Shown piece by piece: positions 23,002-31,213 of a stretch of 54,276 nucleotides of DNA. Positions within the stretch are counted from its first letter, which is position 1, and each line of letters opens with the position of its first letter. This DNA comes from a virus. A model generated the notes under the pieces. That model saw only the letters and a list, made by a program, of their open reading frames with translations. It was not told the origin of the DNA and ran no database searches. The stretch spans positions 1 through 54,276 of the IMG/VR virus record IMGVR_UViG_3300045020_000038. One strand, 5' to 3'. Made by a program: the position numbers and the translations under genes.

Positions 23002-23220
23002 TTAGAACCCCCAGTTCATGGGCTTGACTTCGGCGCGCTTCTCACGTACCGCTCGCTGAAAACACGGTTCACACGAGTGGAGTTTGAAGTATCCCTCACC
23101 ATAGACATACTCGCTTCTGAGCTTACACTCCGGCTCGGACACGAACGTGTTGCACACAGGACACGGTACTGTGACCGTGACTTTGAAAGCCCAAGAAGGG
23201 CGGGTTACATATTTGGTCAT
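23002..23220 (-). CDS. Small zinc-finger protein (72 aa)
   Basis: ATG 23220 (MTKYVTRPSWAFKVTV). CPVCNTF and a later CEPCFQ make a four-Cys zinc site. The ATG overlaps the upstream micropeptide stop (ATGA). Possibly an early DNA- or RNA-polymerase-binding protein, by position only. Confidence 0.65.
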   Translation of the reverse strand: MTKYVTRPSWAFKVTVTVPCPVCNTFVSEPECKLRSEYVYGEGYFKLHSCEPCFQRAVREKRAEVKPMNWGF

Positions 23221-23276
23221 TTCCGCTCCGTAATAGCGATGTACACCAACATTACACAAATGAGAACGAACAACAT
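23217..23276 (-). CDS. Hydrophobic micropeptide (19 aa)
   Basis: MLFVLICVMLVYIAITERK, a single membrane span with a basic end. ATG 23276 has AAGGAG at six bases, and the stop overlaps the next start (ATGA). Very short, but ribosome site, coupling and composition are all what a real membrane peptide would show. Confidence 0.5.
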   Translation of the reverse strand: MLFVLICVMLVYIAITERK

Positions 23277-23286
23277 AACAAGCTCC

Positions 23287-23439
23287 TTACAGGACGTCGT
23301 CCTTATTGAGAACAGCAGAAGCCGGGAAACCATTAAAGATGGATTGATACGCCTTGTCTTCGACAGCCTGACTAAGCAAGTCTTCTGTGCCTAGCCAGTC
23401 ATCCATCGCGTGGTAACGCGTACTGTGATCAATCTCCAC
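23287..23439 (-). CDS. First gene of the leftward block (50 aa)
   Basis: GTG 23439 stands six bases after a perfect AGGAGGT; an in-frame ATG at 23460 would place that site inside the gene. Begins MEIDHSTRYHAMDDWLGTED and is acidic. Being nearest the leftward promoter, it is probably transcribed first. Function unknown. Confidence 0.62.
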   Translation of the reverse strand: MEIDHSTRYHAMDDWLGTEDLLSQAVEDKAYQSIFNGFPASAVLNKDDVL

Positions 23440-23563
23440 AACACACCTCCTACATAGCATTTGGGTATGTTCAGTATAGGTGATAACAATCGGATTTACA
23501 AGGTTTCGAGATGGGTGAAGCGTACTAACGTGACTACTCACCTGACTGGATGCTAACTACTTG

Positions 23564-23569
23564 ATTATA
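23564..23569 (-). promoter_or_regulatory. Candidate leftward promoter, -10 TATAAT
   Basis: A perfect TATAAT on the minus strand, preceded by ATG (near-extended -10). The -35 region is weak. It lies about 125 bases before the first leftward gene. Confidence 0.45.
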
Positions 23570-23755
23570 CATGATTGATCCTTGACACCTTAAATAAACC
23601 CTTGCGGATGACCTTATGTCTTTATTTAAAATGACCTAGTTTACGACGGGGGGTAGGGGGGAAAACGGACTTAATGAAATAGCTCGAAAGGCAGGATGCT
23701 ATGTTTCTAGCACTTTTTGAAAGGTAGGGACGTTCTGGAATATAAAAAATGGCTC

Positions 23756-23816
23756 GGCGGTGAGGCATACCTCGCCAGTACCTGGCTCAGTAGGTATCGG
23801 GATCTTTGTGGATCCC
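23756..23816. other. Three consecutive stem-loops
   Basis: Stem 1: GGC-GGT-GAGG cata CCTC-GCC. Stem 2: TACCT, loop of eight, AGGTA. Stem 3: GGGATC tttgtg GATCCC. They are packed with almost no spacing and lie in noncoding DNA. Could be a small structured RNA or a protein-binding DNA element. Confidence 0.5.
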
Positions 23817-23863
23817 TCGCCATAGCTTTACATCTTATTTAAATAACATCAACCCGAAGAAAG

Positions 23864-23890
23864 AAAAAAGAGACATTCGTCTCTAAAAAA
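23864..23890 (-). terminator. Intrinsic terminator following 32-bp box copy 2
   Basis: Perfect hairpin AGAGAC-GAAT-GTCTCT read leftward, followed by a run of T. It lies 22 bases beyond the box at 23906-23937, the same arrangement as copy 1. Confidence 0.7.
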
Positions 23891-23905
23891 GAAAGAAGAA
23901 AGTAT

Positions 23906-23937
23906 AACCTGACACAGTTTAATCATTTTGTCAAGTA
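23906..23937 (-). repeat. 32-bp repeated box, copy 2
   Basis: Same blocks and spacing as 5651-5682: TACTTGACAA, six bases, TAAACTGTGTCAGGTT. A TATACT hexamer lies 22 bases after TTGACA. It precedes a terminator. Confidence 0.7.
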
Positions 23938-23982
23938 CTTTCTGTAAAAAGATAGAAAAAGATGAAATAGTGTAAAAAAGAC

Positions 23983-24011
23983 TTGACTTTTCTATTAAAC
24001 TAATATATGAT
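23983..24011 (+). promoter_or_regulatory. Strong sigma70-type promoter for the virion block
   Basis: TTGACT, exactly 17 bases, TATGAT: five of six matches at both hexamers with ideal spacing. It points at the terminase genes about 150 bases away. The leader contains the stem GGTAGGT-7-ACCTATC (24054-24074). A host sigma70 RNA polymerase could use it, consistent with the absence of a phage RNA polymerase gene. Confidence 0.65.
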
Positions 24012-24159
24012 TATGATTGTAGTATAAAAGTGTTGACAAGTTCTCACTTTTGTGGTAGGTCTTGCGTACCTATCCACTGATTAGGGAGGTGATCCCATAT
24101 CTCGTCAGCCGGCCACGTCAGACGTTAACAGGTTGTGGCATCTAACAAAAAGGACAAAG

Positions 24160-24750
24160 ATGGCCTTATCAGATTCCCCTATTGGACGTACTCTCCGGCC
24201 CGCCAGACGGGCTATTGCCGCTCGTAAGCGCAACTGGAGTGATGGTCAGAAGCTGGAAGCTGTCCAGACCTTTATGGTCCTGGGTAATCTCAAGTTGGTT
24301 AGTGGCACCCTGAAGATTCCGTATGATACCCTGAAAGTCTGGAAAGCCAGTGAATGGTGGAAGACCCTGGAAGGGGAACTGCGGGTACAGGATGATCTCC
24401 AGCTTTCCACCCGCCTGCAGCGGATCGTTGCTAAGTCGTATGATGTCGTAGAAGACCGGCTAGAACATGGTGACTTCGTCTACGATCAAAAGACTGGGGT
24501 AATGCGACGGAAGCCAGTAGCCATGCGGGATGCCCACAAGGTAGCACTGGATCTCTCAGATAAACGGGATCTGTTGATTGACCGGCACATGACCGGAGAT
24601 ACAATCACTACCGACAAGATTGAAAAAACACTACAAGATCTGGCAGCCAATTTCGAACGAATTGCTAACCAGATTACGACTAGTAAACACCCTATTGATG
24701 TAACAGATGTGATATTCGGAGACGATGAACATGCCAAGGAAAAACCCTGA
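24160..24750 (+). CDS. terS: Terminase small subunit
   Basis: 196 residues from ATG 24160, seven bases after AAGGA. The N-terminal part contains a helix-turn-helix-like segment (GQKLEAVQTFMVLGNLKLVS ... IPYDTLKVW), as in DNA-recognising small terminases, followed by an oligomerisation region. It lies directly before an HNH gene and the large terminase. It would recognise the packaging site and regulate TerL. The call depends on helix pattern and position. Confidence 0.75.
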   Translation: MALSDSPIGRTLRPARRAIAARKRNWSDGQKLEAVQTFMVLGNLKLVSGTLKIPYDTLKVWKASEWWKTLEGELRVQDDLQLSTRLQRIVAKSYDVVEDRLEHGDFVYDQKTGVMRRKPVAMRDAHKVALDLSDKRDLLIDRHMTGDTITTDKIEKTLQDLAANFERIANQITTSKHPIDVTDVIFGDDEHAKEKP

Positions 24751-24991
24751 TGGATCCCGAGACTACAGTTACGACACCAAGTACGAAGCAACCAAGCAGC
24801 ACCGACACGAACGGGTTGAGCGAGTCACCGCCCGAAGAGAGTTGGCGAAGGAAGGTAAGGTTTCTAAAGGCGACGGCCAGGATGTTGATCATATCCGCCC
24901 AGTATCTAAAGGCGGTACGAACCAGCGATCGAATCTACGAGCGATCAGTGCTCACGCAAATCGATCGAAGGGGAACCGCAGCAAACCATGA
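24731..24991 (+). CDS. HNH endonuclease of the packaging module
   Basis: 86 residues from ATG 24731. The core DVDHIRPVSKGGTNQRSNL is a compact HNH motif with the Asn-Leu following. Small HNH proteins next to terminases act in DNA cleavage during packaging in several phages. Overlaps TerS by 20 bases and TerL by 4. It lacks the Cys pairs of zinc-containing HNH proteins. Confidence 0.85.
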   Translation: MPRKNPDGSRDYSYDTKYEATKQHRHERVERVTARRELAKEGKVSKGDGQDVDHIRPVSKGGTNQRSNLRAISAHANRSKGNRSKP

Positions 24992-26505
24992 AAATTACCA
25001 GTCAAGTCGTAGCAGGATTCGTGGGTAGTCTGCTGGCACCGAACTTCGAAGATAGTTGTGCTTCTCCGGAGTTTCACCACGAAGTGTGGGATCTGTGTTG
25101 CAGCAACGAACGATTCGTCGCCATAGCAGCCCCTCGTGGACACGCTAAATCGACCGCTGTGACGTTCGGATATGGTCTAGCTACCCTCCTATTCAGGGAG
25201 CGTAAGTTCATGCTCCTGGTGTCTGATACAGAGTCTCAGGCGGCTCTTTTCCTGGGGAATATCAAGAATGCCCTCCAGGATAACCAGCAACTGATCGAAC
25301 TGTTTGGATTGAAGCGTAATCTGGCTGGACAGGTAGCCTTTGTAAAAGATAGCGAAACTGACATCATTGTAGAATTTGATGACGGACATAGATTCCGTAT
25401 TATCGCTAAAGGCTCAGAACAGAAACTTCGTGGTCTTCTCTGGAATAACTCCCGTCCCGATATTATTATCGGTGATGACATGGAGAATGATGAACTGGTA
25501 ATGAACAAGGAGCGTCGTCTCAAGTTCAAGAAGTGGGTAAACAATGCCTTGCTTCCCTGCCGGTCAGACAAAGGTATCATTCGCTTCGTGGGAACTATTC
25601 TCCATATGGACAGTATGCTGGAAGGCTTGATGCCCAAACTATACGACAAGAAGACAATCACAGAACCACTGAAACAGTATTCTAGTCGTCGTAATATGTG
25701 GAAATCGATTAAGTATCGTGCCCACAGTGATGACTTCAAGCAGATCCTTTGGCCACAGAAGAAGACGGCTGAAGAATTCAAGATGCTCCGCCAACAGGCT
25801 TTTGATAACGGGATGCCCGATGGATACAGTCAGGAATATCTCAACATACCAATTGATGAAAGTACCACGTACTTCCGCCGAACAGATTTCCTTCCCATGC
25901 GGGAAGAAGATTATAAATCCCCTTGCCGCTATTACATTACAGCGGACCTGGCGATCTCTGACAAGGAAACAGCAGATTACTCTGTATTTGTGGTCGGAGC
26001 AGTGGATGAAGACAAACGAATCCAGATCCGGAATGTTATCCGCGAACGCATGGATGGCCGGGAAATTGTCGACACCCTCCTGATGCTTCAGAAGCTGTAT
26101 CAACCTGAGGCTATTGGTATTGAGGAAATGCAGGTCTCCAAGGCCATTGGTCCGTTCCTTCGGGAAGAGATGATCAAGAACAATAACTTCATTTCTCTGT
26201 ATCCCTTGAAACATGGTGGTAAGGATAAGATCACCCGGGCACGTTCCATTCAGGCTCGTATGCGAGCAAGTGGATGTAAGTTTGATAAGGCTGGGGACTG
26301 GTATCTAACCTTCGAAGATGAATTGATGCGCTTTCCTCGGGACAAGCATGATGACCAGGTTGATGCCTTTAGTTATCTCGGTTTGATGCTCGATGTAATT
26401 ATTGAAGCTCCTACAGTCAAAGAACTTGAAGAAGAGGAATACCAGGAAGAATACGAAAAGTCTGGTATGAACAACCAAGGACAATGTGAAAGTACAGGAT
26501 ACTGA
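24988..26505 (+). CDS. terL: Terminase large subunit
   Basis: A 505-residue packaging motor. Walker A is AAPRGHAKST, Walker B PDIIIGDDMEN, and the nuclease carries Asp residues in YYITADLAISDKE and DKHDDQVDAFSYL. It pumps DNA into the procapsid using ATP and cuts concatemers. The length is normal for the family. It overlaps the HNH gene and is two bases from the portal. Confidence 0.95.
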   Translation: MKITSQVVAGFVGSLLAPNFEDSCASPEFHHEVWDLCCSNERFVAIAAPRGHAKSTAVTFGYGLATLLFRERKFMLLVSDTESQAALFLGNIKNALQDNQQLIELFGLKRNLAGQVAFVKDSETDIIVEFDDGHRFRIIAKGSEQKLRGLLWNNSRPDIIIGDDMENDELVMNKERRLKFKKWVNNALLPCRSDKGIIRFVGTILHMDSMLEGLMPKLYDKKTITEPLKQYSSRRNMWKSIKYRAHSDDFKQILWPQKKTAEEFKMLRQQAFDNGMPDGYSQEYLNIPIDESTTYFRRTDFLPMREEDYKSPCRYYITADLAISDKETADYSVFVVGAVDEDKRIQIRNVIRERMDGREIVDTLLMLQKLYQPEAIGIEEMQVSKAIGPFLREEMIKNNNFISLYPLKHGGKDKITRARSIQARMRASGCKFDKAGDWYLTFEDELMRFPRDKHDDQVDAFSYLGLMLDVIIEAPTVKELEEEEYQEEYEKSGMNNQGQCESTGY

Positions 26506-26507
26506 TT

Positions 26508-28796
26508 ATGCCTATTAATGGAACGCCCGGTGGGGCTATGCAAGCGATGCAAGCTGGCTCCCAAGGTGGGGGCTTTGATCCTAACCAGGATCCGTACAAT
26601 CTGGCTGACGTAGCTCAACAAGCGGGCCAACAACAGCAACAGATGAATCAGATGCCGCAGCAGCCGCAACAGCCTGATATCCCTCACCCAGATCAACAAC
26701 AACCTCACCAACGTCTGCGTGGTTTCATCGAATCTGTTAACATCGCTGAAAAGCTGGATGAACAGACCTTGATGAAGATTGGCCATGATTGTGCCGAGGG
26801 GTTTGAAGTTGATCTGATGAGTCGAGATGTCTGGGAACGGAAGATCAATGAATACACTAAACTGGCTCAGCAACTTCAGGAACAACGGACATATCCTTGG
26901 CCTAAAGCCAGTAATGTTAAGTACCCACTCCTTTCGACTGCTGCTATGCAGTTTGCTGCTCGGGCTTATCCTACCTTGGTTCCTTCTGATGGTAAAATTG
27001 TACTGGGGCAAGTGATTGGTAAAGATCCCGATGATGCTAAACAAGATCAGGCTGATCGTATTAGTACTTACATGTCTTATGACATTATGCATCAGATGAA
27101 GGGTTGGGAAGAAGGTATGGATAAACTCCTTATCATGCTCCCGATTGTTGGTACTATCTTCAAGAAAACCTATTGGGATCCTATCAAGAAACAGAATTGC
27201 AGCCATGTATTGATGCCCAAGAATGTAGTGGTTAATTATTGGGCTACCGATCTGTGTGATGCTGAACGGGTCAGTGAAATGATCCCGATGACCAAGCGTC
27301 AGATCAAACAACGCAAGATGAGCAAGTTGTTTTGTGAAGATGTGGATCTGGGAGCTCCTCCGAGCATTCCTTTTGATTTACATCCAAAACAAACTCAGTG
27401 GATGCCTAGTAATGACGACACTACTCCTTATGAAATCATTGAGCAGCATTGTTACTACGATCTTGATGATGATGGGTATGCTGAACCTTATATTGTTACC
27501 TTTCACAGGCAGACTCGTAAGGTTCTCCGGATTACCGCGCGTTTTGATGAAAACACTATGTTGTTTAACGACGATGGTAGTCTGGCTGGGATTGAGCCTA
27601 TTCATTACTATACCAAGTTTGGGTTCATCCCAAGCCCTGATGGGGGTTTTTATGACATCGGCTTTGGCATGCTTCTCGGCCCGCTTAATGAATCAGTTAA
27701 CACCCTCATCAACCAATTGATCGACAGTGGTACACTTAATAACCTCCAATCTGGTTTTATCGGTAAGGGTCTTCGTCTGCGCATGGGTGATATGCGTTTT
27801 ATGCCTGGTCAATGGCAAGCGGTAAATGCTGTTGGAGATGACCTGAAGAAACAGATCTTCCCGCTCCCGACCAAGGAGCCTAGCCCCGTGTTGTTCAACC
27901 TCATGGGCACCCTCATTACCTCTGGTAAGGAACTAGCTTCTGTTGCTGATATCTTCACTGGTAAGATGCCTGGACAGAACACTCCTGCTACCACAACGAT
28001 GGCCACAGTTGAGCAGGGAATGAAGGTCTTCACCGCGATCTATAAACGGATCTATCGGGCTTTGGCCGAAGAGTTCTGTAAACTCTTTAAGTTAAATGCA
28101 ACTTATCTGAATCCCCAGACCTATAGTGCTGTGGTTAACGAACCTATTGGACCAGATGATTTTGATGAAACCACGTATCGAGTTATCCCGGCGGCTGATC
28201 CCAATGCAGTCAGTGCGCAGGAGAAACTGCAGAAAGCACAGGGTCTGCTTGAACTGTTGCCTATTGGAGTACTCGATCCTGTACAGGTTATCACACGAGT
28301 GCTTAAAGCACAAGAACAGCCGAATTATGAGCAGTTGTTCAACCAGGCAGTTCAACAGACAGGTCAAATGCCTCCGCCGCCACCTGACCCGAAGGCGCAG
28401 GAACTACAGATGAAAGCTCAGGCTCAGCAACAAGATGCTCAGCTTAAGATGGTAATGGGTCAACAAAAGATGGAACTGGAAGGACGTAGCGCTGAACAGA
28501 AGATGGCTATGCAAGCTCAGGAACATCAGCAGGAAATGCAGTTCAAGCAACAGGAAGCACAGATTGGTGCTCAAGCCCAACTTCACCAGACACAAGCCCA
28601 GATTCAGGGTGAATTGATGAAGAATAAGGCGGAAGCCCAGATGCATCAACAAACGTTGCAACATGGCGAAGAAGATCATAAAGCTCAGTTGCAGCATGGT
28701 GAAGAAGCCCATAAGGCCACCATCCAACAGAAGAAGGAGACTTCCAAATTAGCAGCCCAATCCAAATCTTCGCCGACTGGCGCAAAGAAGAAGTAA
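26508..28796 (+). CDS. Portal protein (large, P22-like)
   Basis: 762 residues. The N-terminal 70 residues are Gln/Pro-rich; the core carries readable portal sections such as RQTRKVLRITARFDENTMLF and GFGMLLGPLNESVNTLINQL. The last 170 residues are a Gln/Ala-rich coiled coil like the P22 portal barrel, which extends into the capsid. It is the dodecameric gate for DNA and nucleates head assembly. The length matches P22-type (725) rather than T7-type (536) portals. Confidence 0.9.
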   Translation: MPINGTPGGAMQAMQAGSQGGGFDPNQDPYNLADVAQQAGQQQQQMNQMPQQPQQPDIPHPDQQQPHQRLRGFIESVNIAEKLDEQTLMKIGHDCAEGFEVDLMSRDVWERKINEYTKLAQQLQEQRTYPWPKASNVKYPLLSTAAMQFAARAYPTLVPSDGKIVLGQVIGKDPDDAKQDQADRISTYMSYDIMHQMKGWEEGMDKLLIMLPIVGTIFKKTYWDPIKKQNCSHVLMPKNVVVNYWATDLCDAERVSEMIPMTKRQIKQRKMSKLFCEDVDLGAPPSIPFDLHPKQTQWMPSNDDTTPYEIIEQHCYYDLDDDGYAEPYIVTFHRQTRKVLRITARFDENTMLFNDDGSLAGIEPIHYYTKFGFIPSPDGGFYDIGFGMLLGPLNESVNTLINQLIDSGTLNNLQSGFIGKGLRLRMGDMRFMPGQWQAVNAVGDDLKKQIFPLPTKEPSPVLFNLMGTLITSGKELASVADIFTGKMPGQNTPATTTMATVEQGMKVFTAIYKRIYRALAEEFCKLFKLNATYLNPQTYSAVVNEPIGPDDFDETTYRVIPAADPNAVSAQEKLQKAQGLLELLPIGVLDPVQVITRVLKAQEQPNYEQLFNQAVQQTGQMPPPPPDPKAQELQMKAQAQQQDAQLKMVMGQQKMELEGRSAEQKMAMQAQEHQQEMQFKQQEAQIGAQAQLHQTQAQIQGELMKNKAEAQMHQQTLQHGEEDHKAQLQHGEEAHKATIQQKKETSKLAAQSKSSPTGAKKK

Positions 28797-28981
28797 CTGT
28801 TGCTGTGTTTGAATACCTGAAGACACTACGTGATACAGCCCTTCAGGACCTAGAGTTTAATGCTGGCAAAGATGCCCTACATGACCGCTGGAATGCGGGC
28901 CTCCTTGCTGGAATTAATGAAGTGCTCAACATGAGAGCAGATTCTATTTTAGACGAGGAGAGTCAAGAAAATGACTATTAA
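28748..28981 (+). CDS. Small post-portal protein, apparent ATT start (77 aa)
   Basis: The frame is open from within the portal C-terminus: FADWRKEEVTVAVFEYLKTL and onward looks like a conserved W-x-hydrophobic helix region seen in small genes after podovirus portals. The only NTG in frame is GTG 28805, which would remove that region and lacks a ribosome site. ATT 28748 has AAGGAG eight bases upstream. It overlaps the portal by 49 bases. Possibly a head-completion or scaffold accessory protein. Confidence 0.55.
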   Translation: MSSPIQIFADWRKEEVTVAVFEYLKTLRDTALQDLEFNAGKDALHDRWNAGLLAGINEVLNMRADSILDEESQENDY

Positions 28982-29324
28982 AGCCGTATTGCACCGATTG
29001 GTGGTACAACCTGTAGATATTGAAGTCTACGACGATGTGGCAATCAAGATGAAAGAACTGGGCTTCGCTCAAGCAAAGACTGAGGAAACCAAATATCTTC
29101 ATACTCAGATTGATCAGGGTTATGTTCTGGATGTAGGCCCTACAGCCTTCCTGGATTATGTAAAGAAGCATGATCTGGCAGTTCCAGTCAAAGTAGGTAC
29201 TCTCGTTACCTATGCTCGTCATAGTGGTAAAGCAGTAAAAGAAGATCCGCGCAAGGATGATTACGTTGTTATTCTGAATGACGAAGACATCTTGTGCATT
29301 CATGAGGAGACTCAAAATGGCTAA
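28971..29324 (+). CDS. GroES-like co-chaperonin
   Basis: 117 residues matching the GroES fold pattern: LHRLVVQPVDIE at the start, a central extended segment, QGYVLDVGPTAFLDY, VPVKVGTLVTYA, and the end DDYVVILNDEDILCI. T4 gp31 is a known phage GroES that helps host GroEL fold the capsid protein. Its place two genes from the scaffold and just before capsid genes supports the same role. The mobile loop (about residues 22-45) differs from host GroES. Confidence 0.7.
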   Translation: MTIKAVLHRLVVQPVDIEVYDDVAIKMKELGFAQAKTEETKYLHTQIDQGYVLDVGPTAFLDYVKKHDLAVPVKVGTLVTYARHSGKAVKEDPRKDDYVVILNDEDILCIHEETQNG

Positions 29325-30099
29325 TGATCCCAAGAATGAACAAGGCATTAAGATCGAAGGTGAAGCACTTACTCCGGTACAACAAGAAGCCCTGGAACAG
29401 GGTTGGGTACCTAAAGATGAGTTTGATGGTGATCCGGAACGATTCGTAGATGCTGGTGAATTTCTCCGTCGTGGAGAACTCTTCCGAAAGATTGAATCCC
29501 AATCCAAGGAAATGAAGGATATGCGCCGTGCTTTGGCTGAACTTGCGAAACATAATTCCAAGATTGCTGAAGTAGAATACAAACGTGCTATTGCAGATCT
29601 GAAAGCACAAAAGAAGACAGCGCTCTCTGAAGGAGACGCAGATAAAGTTGTAGAGATCGATGATAAGTTGGATCTCGTAAAAGATCAACAACGACTAGCC
29701 TCACAACAAGCAGTACAACAGGCAATTCCGCAAGAAGTTCATCCTGAACTGCAGAATTGGATCTCGAATAACTCCTGGTATGAAACCAATAAGGGTATGC
29801 GAGGTTGGGCAGATGCCCGTGGTGTCGAACTTGCTGAAGAAGGTAAGTCCCCCCGAGAAGTCCTTAAGGCTCTCGAAAAAGAAGTCAAAGATCGTTTTAA
29901 AGAGAAGTTCACCAACCCTAATCGGGAACGTGCTGGTGCTGTTGAAGGAGTCCGTGGACGTCCTGCTGCAAGCAAATCAGATGATTCCTATGAGTTGACT
30001 GATACCGAAAGAACGATTATGAATACTCTGGTGAACCAGAAGGTTCTTACCAAGGAAGAGTATATCAAGCAGCTCAAAGCTGTTAAAGAACGTAACTAA
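29317..30099 (+). CDS. Capsid scaffolding protein
   Basis: 260 residues from ATG 29317, after GAGGAG. Highly charged and helical (FRKIESQSKEMKDMRRALAE), with little hydrophobic core, and located between portal/GroES and capsid genes, as scaffolds are. The N-terminus PVQQEALEQGWVPKDEF is common among podovirus scaffolds. It would guide procapsid assembly and leave before or during packaging. Confidence 0.75.
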   Translation: MANDPKNEQGIKIEGEALTPVQQEALEQGWVPKDEFDGDPERFVDAGEFLRRGELFRKIESQSKEMKDMRRALAELAKHNSKIAEVEYKRAIADLKAQKKTALSEGDADKVVEIDDKLDLVKDQQRLASQQAVQQAIPQEVHPELQNWISNNSWYETNKGMRGWADARGVELAEEGKSPREVLKALEKEVKDRFKEKFTNPNRERAGAVEGVRGRPAASKSDDSYELTDTERTIMNTLVNQKVLTKEEYIKQLKAVKERN

Positions 30100-30117
30100 C
30101 CCCAGAGGGATCATACA

Positions 30118-30552
30118 ATGGTAAACCGTAAAACCGCACAAGACGAATCAACTGTGACGAGAGCTCGTCCGAAACGTACTCCTGTTGGGGCACGTCCTAG
30201 GCTACATCTGGAAGGTAAAGATCCCAACTTCGAATATCGTTGGGTTAATGATACTCCAGGTAATGTCTCAACGTATAAATATCATGGATGGCAACTCTGT
30301 ACAAATGATGAAGTAGATACGGGTAACTTCCGGGCTGAACAAGCTACCGAAGTTGGCTCTCTTGCTTCCGCAATCGTAGATGGTGGGAATGGTCTTAAAG
30401 CATATGTTATGAAGATTTCTAAGGAAGAATTCCAGGAAATCCAGGACTATTATGAAGAGATCAATCGCTCCACCGAAGAGACAATGCATCCGAATCGTAA
30501 CGATGGCGAATATGGTAAAATTGAAATTGATCGCTCTGGTCGACGGATTTAA
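30118..30552 (+). CDS. Hypothetical head-module protein (144 aa)
   Basis: Basic N-terminus (ARPKRTPVGARPRLHLEG), then YRWVNDTPGNVSTYKYHGWQ, a stretch typical of small proteins between scaffold and capsid in podoviruses, and an acidic helix. Probably an assembly factor or minor head protein. Confidence 0.65.
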   Translation: MVNRKTAQDESTVTRARPKRTPVGARPRLHLEGKDPNFEYRWVNDTPGNVSTYKYHGWQLCTNDEVDTGNFRAEQATEVGSLASAIVDGGNGLKAYVMKISKEEFQEIQDYYEEINRSTEETMHPNRNDGEYGKIEIDRSGRRI

Positions 30553-30595
30553 CCTTACTCAGCCATCACTGTAAATTATTTTTGGAGATTTATAA

Positions 30596-31201
30596 ATGGC
30601 TAACGTAAGTCGTATTAACGGGTTCACGCCCGTTCTGCACTTCGATGGTTCTCCTTGGAATGGACAAGTTCGTCGGTATGTTACTGGTACTGGTGATGCA
30701 ACTCCGATCTTCAAGGGTGACCTCGTAACACTTGCTGCAGTAACTGATCAACCTGGTGCTGTTGCCTATCAAGGTAACGTTGGTGGTACCCAGGGTGTTA
30801 CTAAAGCAACTATTGGTGCGTCTAACCCGGTTGTTGGTGTAGCAGTTGGTTTTATGATTAACCCGCTTAACCTCAACAGCCCCCAATATCGTCTAGCATC
30901 GACTGCTATCTATGTTTTGGTAGTTGACGATCCGACGGTCATTTTCGAAGTCCAATCAGGCGCGGCTGCAAGTCCGACTGATTTGAACAGCAATGGTGTT
31001 GTTACTGACAATGGTGGTTCTACTGTGACTGGTGTTTCTGGTCAGTTTGTGAGCGCCTATGGTACATCGGCTACTAACCAGGTTAAGGTAATGGGCGCTG
31101 TACAACGAGTCGATAATGATATCACTTCCACGAACTACAAGATCTTGGTGAGTTTGAACAATCATCAATACTCTGGTGGTACTGGTACTGCTGGCGTCTA
31201 A
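30596..31201 (+). CDS. Capsid decoration / minor head protein (201 aa)
   Basis: Beta-rich, Gly/Val/Thr-rich protein (FTPVLHFDGSPWNGQVRRYV; TVTGVSGQFVSAYG) with a ribosome site TTTGGAG ten bases before ATG. It sits directly before the major capsid gene, where decoration proteins are commonly found. Composition and place support a virion protein; exact role not certain. Confidence 0.65.
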   Translation: MANVSRINGFTPVLHFDGSPWNGQVRRYVTGTGDATPIFKGDLVTLAAVTDQPGAVAYQGNVGGTQGVTKATIGASNPVVGVAVGFMINPLNLNSPQYRLASTAIYVLVVDDPTVIFEVQSGAAASPTDLNSNGVVTDNGGSTVTGVSGQFVSAYGTSATNQVKVMGAVQRVDNDITSTNYKILVSLNNHQYSGGTGTAGV

Positions 31202-31213
31202 GGAGAATAGAAA

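Larger units (their letters stand above)
23440..24159. other. Divergent control region, probable origin and promoter region
   Basis: About 720 bases with no convincing gene between the leftward and rightward blocks. It holds a leftward -10, a 9-bp inverted repeat (TTAAATAAA 23590-23598 with TTTATTTAA 23621-23629), G6-TA-G6 (23648-23661), three stem-loops (23756-23816), the palindrome TTATTTAAATAA (23835-23846), a leftward terminator, the second 32-bp box and a rightward promoter. AT-rich repeats between divergent blocks are typical of replication origins; that role is inferred. Confidence 0.6.

Noticed and set aside
23756-23822. tRNA gene suggested by a GGCTCAGTAGGTA segment
   Set aside because: No seven-pair acceptor stem, anticodon arm or T-loop can be fitted around it.
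26373-27311. 312-aa minus-strand frame opposite TerL and portal
   Set aside because: It is antisense to two unmistakable genes; its His/Ile/Ser-rich composition mirrors the Gln/Asp codons of the portal.
28944-29582. 212-aa minus-strand frame opposite GroES-like and scaffold genes
   Set aside because: It is a shadow of two genes in the expected operon order, without start signals.
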